NCBI GenBank assembly: GCA_015143295.1
Contig: CM026562.1
Span: 12,800,041 to 12,864,040 of the forward strand
DNA: 64,000 nucleotides
Direction: 5' to 3'
From: Tetracentron sinense
Lineage: Eukaryota > Streptophyta > Magnoliopsida > Trochodendrales > Trochodendraceae
Below the pieces are notes generated by a model. That model did not search any database and was not told the origin of the DNA. It saw only the letters and a program-made list of their open reading frames with translations. This document shows positions 62,101-64,000 of this stretch, piece after piece. The translations under genes and the position numbers were made by a program. Within the stretch, counting starts at the first letter, position 1, and each line of letters starts with the position of its first letter.

Positions 62101-62559
62101 AGACATAATCATGCACAGGCTTAATATCTGCAGCTTGCTTCGGAGATGAAATATGTTTGGAAAAAGTTCCCTTCTTGCATATGCAATTGTTTTTCTTTCG
62201 TTTGTTATTCTTCATATTTCATTTCTGTTGTAATTTATTTTAATCACTAAAGGATATTATTGTGCCCCTTAAGCTCACAGATCAAAGTTTTTAGTTGTAA
62301 CAATTTGATTTCTTGTCACTCTTTTATTTAAAGTGCATATAAACTCCCGTTTCTTTTATTCTTTGCTATTTTTATTTCAAGTAGGATTCCACTTCTTGCT
62401 ATTCCCTTATACAGTGTTTGTTCACCATGATAAGGATGATGAAGGTGACAATGCTTTCCACGTAGCAGCTAATGCAGCCAAGATGATCCGCGAAAATCTT
62501 GAATGGATTGTTGTTATGCTGCATCATCCAGGTGCTGCTATTGAAGTCAGAAACCACAG
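13395..62559 (+). CDS. KEG: KEG-like RING E3 ligase/kinase/ankyrin protein, ten exons, 3'-incomplete
   Basis: Joining 13395-14134, 28861-29229, 29312-29542, 32775-32897, 33002-33338, 33437-33594, 50854-51011, 52554-52675, 52838-52972 and 62435-62559 gives one open frame of 832 codons plus 2 nt. Domain order is C3HC4 RING (residues 6-51), acidic stretch (about 82-98), kinase-like domain (about 130-410) and ankyrin repeats (about 470-830). This order, and near-identity to KEG phrases such as [18 protein letters not shown] and [17 protein letters not shown], identify the family. In Arabidopsis KEG is a membrane-associated trans-Golgi/early-endosome E3 ligase that targets ABI5 and related bZIP factors; that role here is inferred from homology. 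The usual protein is about 1.6 kb of codons and ends in HERC2-like repeats, which must lie beyond 64000. Splice phases agree at every junction. Two junctions are atypical (exon 10 acceptor and donor) and exon 8 has a decoy acceptor copy. No frame-breaking change is seen in the chosen exons. Confidence 0.93.
14135..15061. other. KEG intron 1, proximal part
   Basis: Starts GTTTTCTTCTTCTTC. AT-rich intron sequence with a purine tract (about 14888-14945); no gene or element recognised. Confidence 0.7.
15070..15579. mobile_element. Non-autonomous hAT element (MITE), 510 bp
   Basis: Terminal inverted repeats TAGGGGTGTCAA and TTGAAACCCCTA, flanked by a perfect 8-bp duplication GTTGGAGG (15062-15069 and 15580-15587). 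Subterminal arrays of GAGCTCGGCTCGGC-like motifs and an AT-rich middle fit hAT non-autonomous elements. No transposase. Inserted in KEG intron 1. Confidence 0.92.
15668..19430 (-). mobile_element. 3' LTR of element B, interrupted by a copia solo LTR
   Basis: Closely similar to 24689-26801 along its length, apart from the insertion at 15901-17651 and small length differences in the palindrome and TTATGAG arrays. Its outer end reads TATCGCTCCCC instead of TGTCGCGCCCC. Confidence 0.9.
15901..17646 (+). mobile_element. Solo Ty1/copia-type LTR nested in the 3' LTR of element B
   Basis: Runs TGTTAGCCTAAAGG to TTTGGGCAACA with a perfect 5-bp duplication GATCT (15896-15900 and 17647-17651). The 3' end CTATTCACCCCCCCTCTAGG is characteristic of copia LTR ends that precede the primer site. 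TATA box CACTATATATAG at about 16973. Upstream of it (16438-16865) lies an array of TCCAGTYGATCA and TGATCGACTGGA inverted motifs. No internal region remains. Confidence 0.85.
19522..21440 (-). pseudogene. RNase H and integrase with chromodomain-like end, element B
   Basis: RNase H motifs [34 protein letters not shown] and [20 protein letters not shown]. The integrase HHCC finger is [12 protein letters not shown]...[11 protein letters not shown], the catalytic core [21 protein letters not shown] stop interrupts at the QTDGQTE site (near 20275), and a frameshift follows KGSW near 20210. The tail runs [20 protein letters not shown] to a degenerate chromodomain-like [16 protein letters not shown]. 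Confidence 0.9.
21500..22420 (-). pseudogene. Reverse transcriptase, element B, active-site aspartate missing
   Basis: Contains [54 protein letters not shown] and [18 protein letters not shown]. The catalytic box, expected as F(V/I)DDILVY, reads [11 protein letters not shown], one aspartate short (a 3-nt loss near 21847-21849). A stop follows FMDLMN and further frame breaks occur downstream. Polymerase activity cannot be expected. Confidence 0.88.
22488..22850 (-). pseudogene. Aspartic protease region, element B pol
   Basis: Encodes [19 protein letters not shown] with the DTG(S/A) active-site triad, and [15 protein letters not shown], the second retropepsin signature. It processes Gag-Pol in intact elements. 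Separated from gag and RT by frame breaks. Confidence 0.85.
23165..24087 (-). pseudogene. Ty3 gag, element B
   Basis: The minus strand encodes the retrotransposon gag domain ([50 protein letters not shown]) and a basic C-terminal region ending in the zinc knuckle [14 protein letters not shown]. The last cysteine of the CX2CX4HX4C knuckle is tyrosine. The N-terminal part (23746-24087) and the rest are in different frames, broken near EADHWW. Gag builds the virus-like particle in active elements. Confidence 0.88.
24110..24667. other. Untranslated leader of element B
   Basis: Lies between PBS and gag on the minus strand; no ORF. AT-rich, no further features recognised. Confidence 0.6.
24668..24688 (-). 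other. Primer binding site of element B
   Basis: Just inside the 5' LTR the minus strand reads GAG then TTGGTATCAGAGCC, complementary to the 3' end of plant initiator methionine tRNA as in most Ty3 and copia elements. Confidence 0.9.
24689..26801 (-). mobile_element. 5' LTR of element B
   Basis: Minus strand TGTAGAACCCCGGATCC to GGGGCGCGACA, 2113 bp. Contains CGGTCGACCG palindromes (about 26395-26545), TTATGAG repeat blocks (about 25285-25560), the open PWVEEEY frame (24936-25136) and hairpin AGGTGGGCATGTCCACCT (24881-24898). Confidence 0.9.
24936..25136 (-). CDS. LTR-encoded small ORF (PWVEEEY family), 5' LTR of element B
   Basis: An open 66-codon frame with ATG. It reads [20 protein letters not shown], then [21 protein letters not shown], and ends [10 protein letters not shown] before the stop. 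Related but decayed versions lie at the same LTR position in A (3076), B 3' LTR (about 17690), D (8973), E (37206) and F (63474), although the surrounding LTR sequence differs greatly. That pattern suggests past selection on the peptide. Product, start site and function are unknown; I know no named family for it. Confidence 0.5.
   Translation of the reverse strand: MTLLASSLCSLSIPCSVVHFISADSFDIYNPKSWVEEEYVEERAPSIPLQPQEERDLDVWPYLDYC
26807..28130. other. KEG intron 1, distal part with repeat debris
   Basis: A single hAT-type end GCTTGGCTCATTGATACCCCTA at about 27552-27574 follows GGGAGGCTCAGGCCAGGC, the subterminal style of the 15070 element, but no partner end was found. The segment 27590-27900 resembles 48630-48910 (same order of TTTTGGCTC, AAAATTTC, GTTAGAGTGG, CATTATGTAACGTA, GAGATTTATTACC). 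Confidence 0.5.
28131..28670. repeat. Tandem duplication in KEG intron 1, unit about 273 bp
   Basis: Copies start at 28131 and 28404, each beginning TTTCCGGAATCACT and running through ATATATGATTTGGAAGCTC, ACAGTTCAGAGAT and GGTTTTAGTAGTTTC-like text. The copies have diverged by many point changes and small indels, so the duplication is old. Confidence 0.75.
28861..29229 (+). CDS. KEG: KEG exon 2: kinase C-lobe with CMN and DYG motifs
   Basis: Begins after TTGGTTGTAG and encodes residues 247-369. The catalytic-loop HRD position reads C266-M267-N268 followed by LKPSNLLLD, and the DFG position reads DYG (286-288). The activation segment ends [10 protein letters not shown], and the conserved [13 protein letters not shown] helix follows. 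The loss of the HRD aspartate is as I recall it for plant KEG proteins, so it is a family trait rather than decay. The donor is TTCC|GTATGT; proline is split CC|G. Reading on past the donor gives a short meaningless extension. Confidence 0.92.
29312..29542 (+). CDS. KEG: KEG exon 3: end of kinase domain
   Basis: Starts after TTTGTGCAG and continues the frame as [18 protein letters not shown]. It contains the last kinase helices ([38 protein letters not shown]) and a Ser/Pro linker. Donor is TTAA|GTAAGA. Intron 2 is only 82 bp, in sharp contrast to the transposon-filled introns 1, 6 and 9. Confidence 0.92.
29596..30525 (-). mobile_element. Helitron-like element in KEG intron 3, 3' end clear
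   Basis: The minus-strand end is the perfect hairpin CACGTGCATCGCACGTG followed by CGTTCCGCTAG and a host T (29595-29623), the classic Helitron 3' structure. The other boundary is uncertain; 30525 is a guess near AGGACTTCTAG. No helicase gene is present. Confidence 0.5.
30526..32774. other. KEG intron 3, remainder
   Basis: AT-rich. A 70-bp direct repeat (about 31592 and 31660: GGAATCGTGGGGTRAG then ACGTTTAATATGGAAAG) lies in the middle, and CTCTTAAAGACAMC plus CATTGCAC recur at about 31766 and 31890. A non-LTR-like tail, AATAAAATGTTTATTTACGG plus poly(A), ends near 32724. No gene recognised. Confidence 0.55.
32775..32897 (+). CDS. KEG: KEG exon 4: linker before the ankyrin repeats
   Basis: Starts after AATACAG, reads [20 protein letters not shown] and then [20 protein letters not shown], a phrase close to the KEG sequence that opens the ankyrin region. 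Ends GTTAG|GTTAGT, splitting a serine codon AG|T. Confidence 0.9.
33002..33338 (+). CDS. KEG: KEG exon 5: first ankyrin repeats
   Basis: Follows a TATATGTAG acceptor. It carries clear ankyrin repeat signatures: [32 protein letters not shown] and [18 protein letters not shown]. Ends ATGCGT|GTAAGT in phase 0. The intron to exon 6 is only 98 bp. Confidence 0.93.
33437..33594 (+). CDS. KEG: KEG exon 6: ankyrin repeat
   Basis: Follows GATCACAG and begins [22 protein letters not shown], an ankyrin helix-turn-helix and beta-hairpin pair. Ends CTGAC|GTAAGA; ACA threonine is split over the junction. It is separated from exon 7 by a 17.3-kb intron of mobile elements. Confidence 0.93.
33661..34160. repeat. 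Tandem duplication in KEG intron 6, unit about 250 bp
   Basis: Copies at 33661 and 33922 share GAGACGAGGTCTTGTACCAA, CAGCATGCTGAAACCTGCTA, ATGGCTAGAAAACG and TTCCTTGTGGCAGAG. Copy 2 carries an extra CTACCAACTAC step and lacks about 35 bp. A shorter repeat CTTATTTATCTGGTTTAGTGA follows at 34216 and 34293. Confidence 0.85.
34949..35485. mobile_element. Non-autonomous hAT element, 537 bp, nested in LTR E
   Basis: Ends CAATGTTACCTGGTT and (inverted) CAGGTTTACCTAGTT; 8-bp duplication GTTTAAAC at 34941-34948 and 35486-35493. Subterminal arrays of GTTCGCCGAAC and GGTTCG-like motifs surround an AT-rich core. Same family as 59601-60066. Confidence 0.9.
35692..35808. promoter_or_regulatory. TTCGTTCGAACGAA motif array in the U3 of LTR E
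   Basis: Four TTCGTTCGAA or TTCGAACGAA motifs lie 65-180 bp upstream of the TATA box GACTATAAATAGG. Equivalent to the arrays in LTRs A, D, 1 and element B. Confidence 0.6.
36574..36942 (+). repeat. Five tandem ~75-bp hairpin units in LTR E
   Basis: Each unit reads ATTGGGAGG, a stem arm, a loop containing AGACCAGGTACC, the opposite arm, TGATCTCAAGT. Outer TTGGGA pairs with TCTCAA. Middle arms pair as GATGCTAGTGT with ACACTAGTCATC (units 1, 4), GGTTATTAGTGT with ACACTAATTACC (unit 3), GGTGGTAGTGT with ACACTAACTACC (unit 5). The changes are largely compensatory. Same LTR position and plan as 2271-2637, with different sequence. Confidence 0.85.
37206..37388 (+). pseudogene. LTR-encoded short reading frame (PWVEEEY family), LTR E copy
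   Basis: Encodes [18 protein letters not shown], then [11 protein letters not shown]; a single lost base then breaks the frame. In the restored reading the remainder would be acidic, like the other copies. No ATG upstream in frame. Confidence 0.5.
37660..41240 (-). pseudogene. Decayed BED-type hAT transposase
   Basis: Minus-strand pieces in N to C order: a BED-finger-like region ([34 protein letters not shown]; about 41050-41235), a DUF659-like core ([16 protein letters not shown] and TIMYDGWTG context; about 40250-40340), a mid-region (LYWTLCAA...[13 protein letters not shown], then [26 protein letters not shown]; about 39750-40080), and the hAT dimerisation tail [36 protein letters not shown] (38801-39181). 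The tail lacks the usual CERNWS segment. Many stops and frameshifts. The left end shows subterminal GATACGTATCG motifs (about 37676-37740). Confidence 0.75.
41241..42652. other. KEG intron 6 stretch, unclassified repeat
   Basis: Rich in short inverted repeats (CCGGGTAGACCCGG, GAGTTTCTTGTGAGAAACTC, CTGTCAAAGACAG). The minus strand from 42633 reads TGTTAGTTCCTATAGGACTG, which could be an LTR start, but no matching end or target duplication was found. Confidence 0.4.
42661..43174. mobile_element. Non-autonomous hAT element, 514 bp
   Basis: Flanked by the perfect 8-bp duplication ATCATTGC (42653-42660 and 43175-43182). Ends CAGGGTTGCACAAAG and (inverted) TAGGTTGTATTTGGG. Subterminal CGGCTCGACTCGA and GGGCCGAGCTTG-like motif arrays around an AT-rich centre. 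Confidence 0.9.
43183..44750. other. KEG intron 6 stretch without recognised features
   Basis: Mixed AT-rich sequence with pyrimidine-rich parts (about 43980-44180). No ORF with a recognisable product, no clear element ends. Confidence 0.6.
44757..45140. mobile_element. Possible hAT-like MITE with GTATTATACGG subterminal repeats
   Basis: Left TGTTACCAAGTACGGGTACA and right (inverted) TAGTTACCAAACGCCAG, with many ACGGGTATTATA and CACGTATAATACG motifs inside. No convincing 8-bp duplication was found. Confidence 0.5.
45145..46480. other. KEG intron 6 stretch, nothing recognised
   Basis: Short repeat ACAATTATTACTTTGATGCTAG near 45859 and, as ACAACTATTACTTTGATGCTAG, near 45907. Otherwise unremarkable intron sequence. 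Confidence 0.5.
46481..46697 (-). mobile_element. tRNA-derived SINE, minus orientation
   Basis: The minus strand begins near GGGGTAGCTTAGTTGGCA (pol III A box) and ends CCTCGTTACA plus poly(A) (poly(T) at 46481-46491 on +). Length about 215 bp. Confidence 0.65.
47133..47910. mobile_element. Non-autonomous hAT element, 778 bp, with AAATCGTAA subterminal motifs
   Basis: Perfect 8-bp duplication GTTTTGGC (47125-47132 and 47911-47918). Ends TAAGGTCATTAAATC and (inverted) CATGGTTGTTAAATC match at 11 of 15. Many GAATCGTAAATCG motifs near both ends. It sits inside another repeat with TTATGTAAC and CATTATGGC text. Confidence 0.8.
48114..48290 (+). mobile_element. tRNA-derived SINE, plus orientation
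   Basis: A box AGGTAGCTCAGTTGGTA (48122-48138) and B box GTGTTCGACTCC (48168-48179), then a body ending GGGATACCCTTTGTTAC plus poly(A) to 48286. Flanks ATGTATAGCCCA and ATGCATAACCCA may be a decayed target duplication. Confidence 0.75.
48630..48910 (+). repeat. Dispersed repeat also present at 27590-27900
   Basis: Both copies share in order TTTGGCT, AAATTYCAAAA, GTTAGARTGG, TTTCTAAAA, CATTATGTAAYGTAACGTGG-like text and GAGATTTATTACC. Diverged; nature unknown, possibly a MITE inside a longer element. Confidence 0.5.
49000..49500 (+). pseudogene. L1-type LINE 3' remnant (zf-RVT region)
   Basis: Frame pieces read [47 protein letters not shown] and [14 protein letters not shown], the zinc-binding domain downstream of plant LINE reverse transcriptase. 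Several frameshifts. The RT itself is absent. Confidence 0.75.
49905..50115. repeat. Tandem duplication in KEG intron 6, unit about 115 bp
   Basis: GGAGGGGAATCTTTAATTCC and GTAAAATTCTCTTTTATTAA with GCTCACTAGTCCT recur as AGAGGGGAATCTATCATTCC, the same middle, and GCTCATTAGTCCT. Confidence 0.8.
50560..50582. repeat. (CA)n microsatellite
   Basis: About ten CA units just upstream of the intron 6 acceptor region. Confidence 0.95.
50854..51011 (+). CDS. KEG: KEG exon 7: ankyrin repeat
   Basis: Follows a pyrimidine-containing GATGTCACAG acceptor. Encodes [18 protein letters not shown] and [21 protein letters not shown], diagnostic of KEG. Ends ACTG|GTAAAA in phase 1; the next exon completes GAG. 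Confidence 0.93.
51012..52386. other. KEG intron 7
   Basis: Begins GTAAAATT. AT-rich, no element recognised. GAGGCCACAACTTTCTC occurs twice (about 51943 and 51981). Confidence 0.7.
52387..52634 (+). repeat. 124-bp tandem duplication covering the exon 8 acceptor and 5' half of exon 8
   Basis: Copy 1 is 52387-52510 and copy 2 is 52511-52635. Both have TTTTTCATTTATATTCCTTG plus TAG|AG and the exon start [10 protein letters not shown]. Copy 1 lacks one A in GCTGGAGCAG, so splicing to it would run to a TGA at about 52528. Copy 2 forms the functional exon. Confidence 0.92.
52554..52675 (+). CDS. KEG: KEG exon 8: ankyrin repeat, acceptor from the second of two tandem copies
   Basis: Follows TTCCTTGTAG. 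Encodes [20 protein letters not shown] and [19 protein letters not shown] in frame with exons 7 and 9. A near-identical copy of its acceptor and first half lies just upstream (52387-52510) but lacks one base in GCTGGAGCAG and so shifts frame. The second copy is therefore the one that keeps the protein open. Ends TAAAG|GTAAAC. Confidence 0.92.
52838..52972 (+). CDS. KEG: KEG exon 9: ankyrin repeats
   Basis: Follows CTTGAGTAG. Encodes [13 protein letters not shown] and [28 protein letters not shown], two ankyrin units. Ends TTGCAG|GTTAAT in phase 0 and is followed by a 9.5-kb intron holding a LINE. Confidence 0.93.
53190..54083 (+). pseudogene. LINE ORF2 endonuclease domain
   Basis: APE-type endonuclease motifs: [46 protein letters not shown] and the catalytic [13 protein letters not shown] interrupts at VD*VFLAV (about 53293) and the frame shifts near 54084. 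This domain nicks target DNA to prime reverse transcription. Confidence 0.9.
54084..56619 (+). pseudogene. LINE ORF2 reverse transcriptase and zinc-binding region
   Basis: RT motifs [67 protein letters not shown] and the intact catalytic [10 protein letters not shown] (about 55180-55210). A TGA at 54720-54722 (LAD*LKKVV) and a frameshift near 56270 break it. The zf-RVT part reads [34 protein letters not shown] and a stop at [12 protein letters not shown] (about 56618). Confidence 0.92.
56899..58690. other. KEG intron 9 stretch; possible copia LTR
   Basis: From 57580 to 58170 the + strand is strongly G-rich and C-poor, with loose repeats of GGCAGCAAGGGG and GGCTGCAGG. The position fits the LTR side of the copia fragment at 58700-59080, but ends were not found. 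Confidence 0.35.
58700..59080 (-). pseudogene. Ty1/copia pol C-terminal fragment
   Basis: The minus strand encodes an RNase-H-end-like VEAKYVI and [20 protein letters not shown], comparable to the copia ADIFTKALP tail, followed by [12 protein letters not shown]. Decayed. Confidence 0.5.
59601..60066. mobile_element. Non-autonomous hAT element, 466 bp, same family as 34949-35485
   Basis: Ends CAGGGTTACCAAGTTCG and CGAACCAGGTAACATTG; 8-bp duplication TTTTAAAC / TTCTAAAC (one mismatch). It lies inverted relative to the intron 6 copy and shares GAACTAGGTTCACTCTAGAG and the TCATCCTACCCCTAG block. Confidence 0.88.
60075..62434. other. KEG intron 9, distal part
   Basis: Contains ATTTATAGATATTGAAAATG twice in tandem (about 60209-60249) and a stretch from about 60330 (GGTGTTAGGCACCCCAATAC) that resembles LTR-retrotransposon debris. 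No gene found. AT-rich towards the exon 10 acceptor. Confidence 0.5.
62435..62559 (+). CDS. KEG: KEG exon 10: last ankyrin repeat in the window
   Basis: Encodes [18 protein letters not shown], then [21 protein letters not shown], matching the KEG ankyrin end. To stay in frame with exon 9 it must start after CATGATAAG, an AAG acceptor; the nearby stronger-looking TATACAG (ending at 62414) would add 20 nt and shift frame. The end is placed at CACAG|GCAAGC, a GC donor, because KEG continues NHSG there and a T-initial exon would complete serine. Reading on through gives an unrelated tail to a stop at 62711. Confidence 0.8.
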
Positions 62560-63198
62560 GCAAGCATTAGATTATAGAAATGCTGGACTCGTTTGGCTAA
62601 ACGAGGCTTATCATGATATTGTCGTGTTTTCTAATGGTTTACATTTCAAATGTTTGATGTGGATTTTAACCCCGTATCGTGTATATTGGGCCGATACGCC
62701 CGATATGGGATAATTTTCTGTTAATTTTTTTTTTCTCTTCTGTTTACACTAGGATCCATAGCACAGACTCCCGATAAGCAACAACTTATTTACATAAATT
62801 ATTATTTAAGTAAATGGTTTTAAATTAATTTTACTTTCATTTACTTAAGATATTTATATGTAAATAAAATTATACCCCCTATTTGAATTCAATTAAAGTT
62901 ATCTTGGATCCAAATTTCTGAAGAATAAAAAGTCAAATTTCTAGTTGTGCTTTTTAGGGATTAGATTAAAATTCAGCTTTTAAATGGTAAGAGATTTCTC
63001 AAATATTAAAATTTCTTAAATTTTACTATATCAAAAGATTAAGAACACCCAAAAGTGCAGCAAAAAAAAGTCTCATATTTTAGTCTTCACAAATATTTTC
63101 ATCAATATGGTCAAAAAGTCAACTAATAGTGTAACGTTTCAACATCTAGACTTACATTCAAGCTTATAATTTATAGTTGTAATTCAATACATTCTTAT
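62560..63198. other. KEG intron 10, proximal part
   Basis: Begins GCAAGC (GC donor). The text CCGTATCGTGTATATTGGGC with CCGATACGCCCGATATGG (about 62671-62709) looks like one end of a GATACG-type hAT repeat. Otherwise AT-rich. Confidence 0.55.
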
Positions 63199-63473
63199 TA
63201 TCGCACCTCAAAATACCCCATAAGAGTTAGGTATATTTTAGTTCGTGACCGCCATGTCAAACCATCCTATAGGACACATAAGGCATACTTAACATCCTGT
63301 CAGAGCGCACAAGTTATACATATAACTAAAACAAAGCGGAAGCAATTCAAAATAACATACTCCTTTCATTAGGTTCAAGTTCGAACCAACAGAATATCGT
63401 AAACATTAAGCATGAAGTGGACAAGTCCCACTCTCAATACTATCAAAATGTAAGAATACTATCCCTCTTTCTC

Positions 63474-63640
63474 TCAACAAAAGTCTAATTCGGGCCAGCT
63501 ATCTAGTACTCCATCATCCTGATGATCCATAGTAGGCTTCGGCTCGTAGTACTCTTCTTCTATCCAAGGTTCCGAACCACAGATGTCGAAGGGAGCATGT
63601 GCACCTTCTGACACTCAACGGATACCAACCACTAGCCAAC
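63474..63640 (-). pseudogene. LTR-encoded short reading frame (PWVEEEY family), LTR F copy
   Basis: Encodes EGAHAPFDICGSEPWIEEEY, then YEPKPTMDHQDDGVLDSW and PELDFC before TGA. The upstream LSIPCS part is deleted (CGTTGAG joins TGTCAGAAGG), shifting the frame. Confidence 0.5.
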
Positions 63641-63682
63641 AATGTGATAAGCAAGATTATGCATACAATTATAGAAATCGTA

Positions 63683-63970
63683 GAGCGTAGAGCATAAAAC
63701 AACTGTGCATATTTTCCAAAATCATTGCCTTATGAGCTTTCGTGTAAAACATACAACTTATGAGTGTGTCTTACGAGTTCTTATGAGCTCCTTATGAGAT
63801 CCATAGAGCATGTGAGATCCTTAGATGAGCGTAGAGCATAAAACAACTGTGCATATTTTCCAAAATCATTGCCTTATGAGCTTTCGTGTAAAACATACAA
63901 CTTATGAGTGTGTCTTACGAGTTCTTATGAGCTCCTTATGAGATCCATAGAGCATGTGAGATCCTTAGAG
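63683..63970. repeat. Perfect 144-bp tandem duplication in LTR F
   Basis: Copies at 63683-63826 and 63827-63970, beginning GAGCGTAGAGCATAAAACAA, appear identical apart from the final base. This suggests a recent duplication or an assembly effect. Confidence 0.92.
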
Positions 63971-64000
63971 CATGTGAGATCCTTGAGATCTTAGACGTTG

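Larger units (their letters stand above)
63199..64000 (-). mobile_element. LTR F: Tekay-like LTR, minus orientation, cut by the window end
   Basis: Starts TATCGCACCTCAAAATACCCC, matching TGTCGCGCCCCAAAATCCC of element B, followed by the shared GTCAAACCATCCTATAGGAC block, the AGTGGACAAGTCCCACT hairpin (63414-63430), the PWIEEEY frame (63474-63640) and TTATGAG repeats. The rest lies beyond 64000. Confidence 0.85.

Overview
The window is nuclear DNA from a flowering plant. It is AT-rich, has spliceosomal introns with plant-like GT-AG borders, and is full of plant-type transposable elements (Tekay/Del-like Ty3 elements, Ty1/copia, L1-type LINE, hAT and Helitron-like elements, tRNA-derived SINEs). 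The species cannot be fixed from the sequence alone.

The only cellular gene is a very large, 3'-incomplete copy of KEEP ON GOING (KEG), on the + strand. KEG is a RING E3 ubiquitin ligase with a kinase domain and ankyrin repeats, known from Arabidopsis ABA signalling and trans-Golgi/early-endosome trafficking. Ten coding exons run from 13395 to 62559 (2498 coding nt, 832 codons plus 2 nt) and join in one open frame. They encode RING, an acidic linker, the kinase domain and the ankyrin repeats. The HERC2-like repeats expected at the C-terminus lie beyond the window. Introns 1, 6 and 9 are about 14.7, 17.3 and 9.5 kb and are built mostly of transposons.

Layout. 1-13000: upstream intergenic DNA with three Tekay-like LTR pieces (LTR-1 at 604-2777, truncated element A at 2778-6240, solo LTR D at 8727-11001 inserted into a fold-back MITE), AT-rich repeats and a SINE. 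13016-14134: promoter region, leader with two small uORFs, exon 1. Intron 1: a 510-bp hAT MITE and the complete but defective Tekay-like element B (15668-26801), whose 3' LTR contains a solo copia LTR. 28861-33594: exons 2-6. Intron 6: solo LTR E (34755-37644) with a nested hAT MITE, a decayed BED-type hAT transposase, further hAT MITEs, two SINEs and LINE debris. 50854-52972: exons 7-9, with a duplicated decoy copy of the exon 8 acceptor. Intron 9: a 5'-truncated L1 LINE (53156-56887), copia debris and a hAT MITE. 62435-62559: exon 10, then LTR F running off the end.

The least expected signals are in the LTRs. Unrelated-looking LTR families share one modular plan: arrays of short TCGA-centred palindromes upstream of a TATA box, arrays of imperfect repeats that each fold into a hairpin with compensatory base changes, a decayed but recognisable short reading frame encoding a PWVEEEY-type peptide, and a small covarying hairpin before the LTR end.
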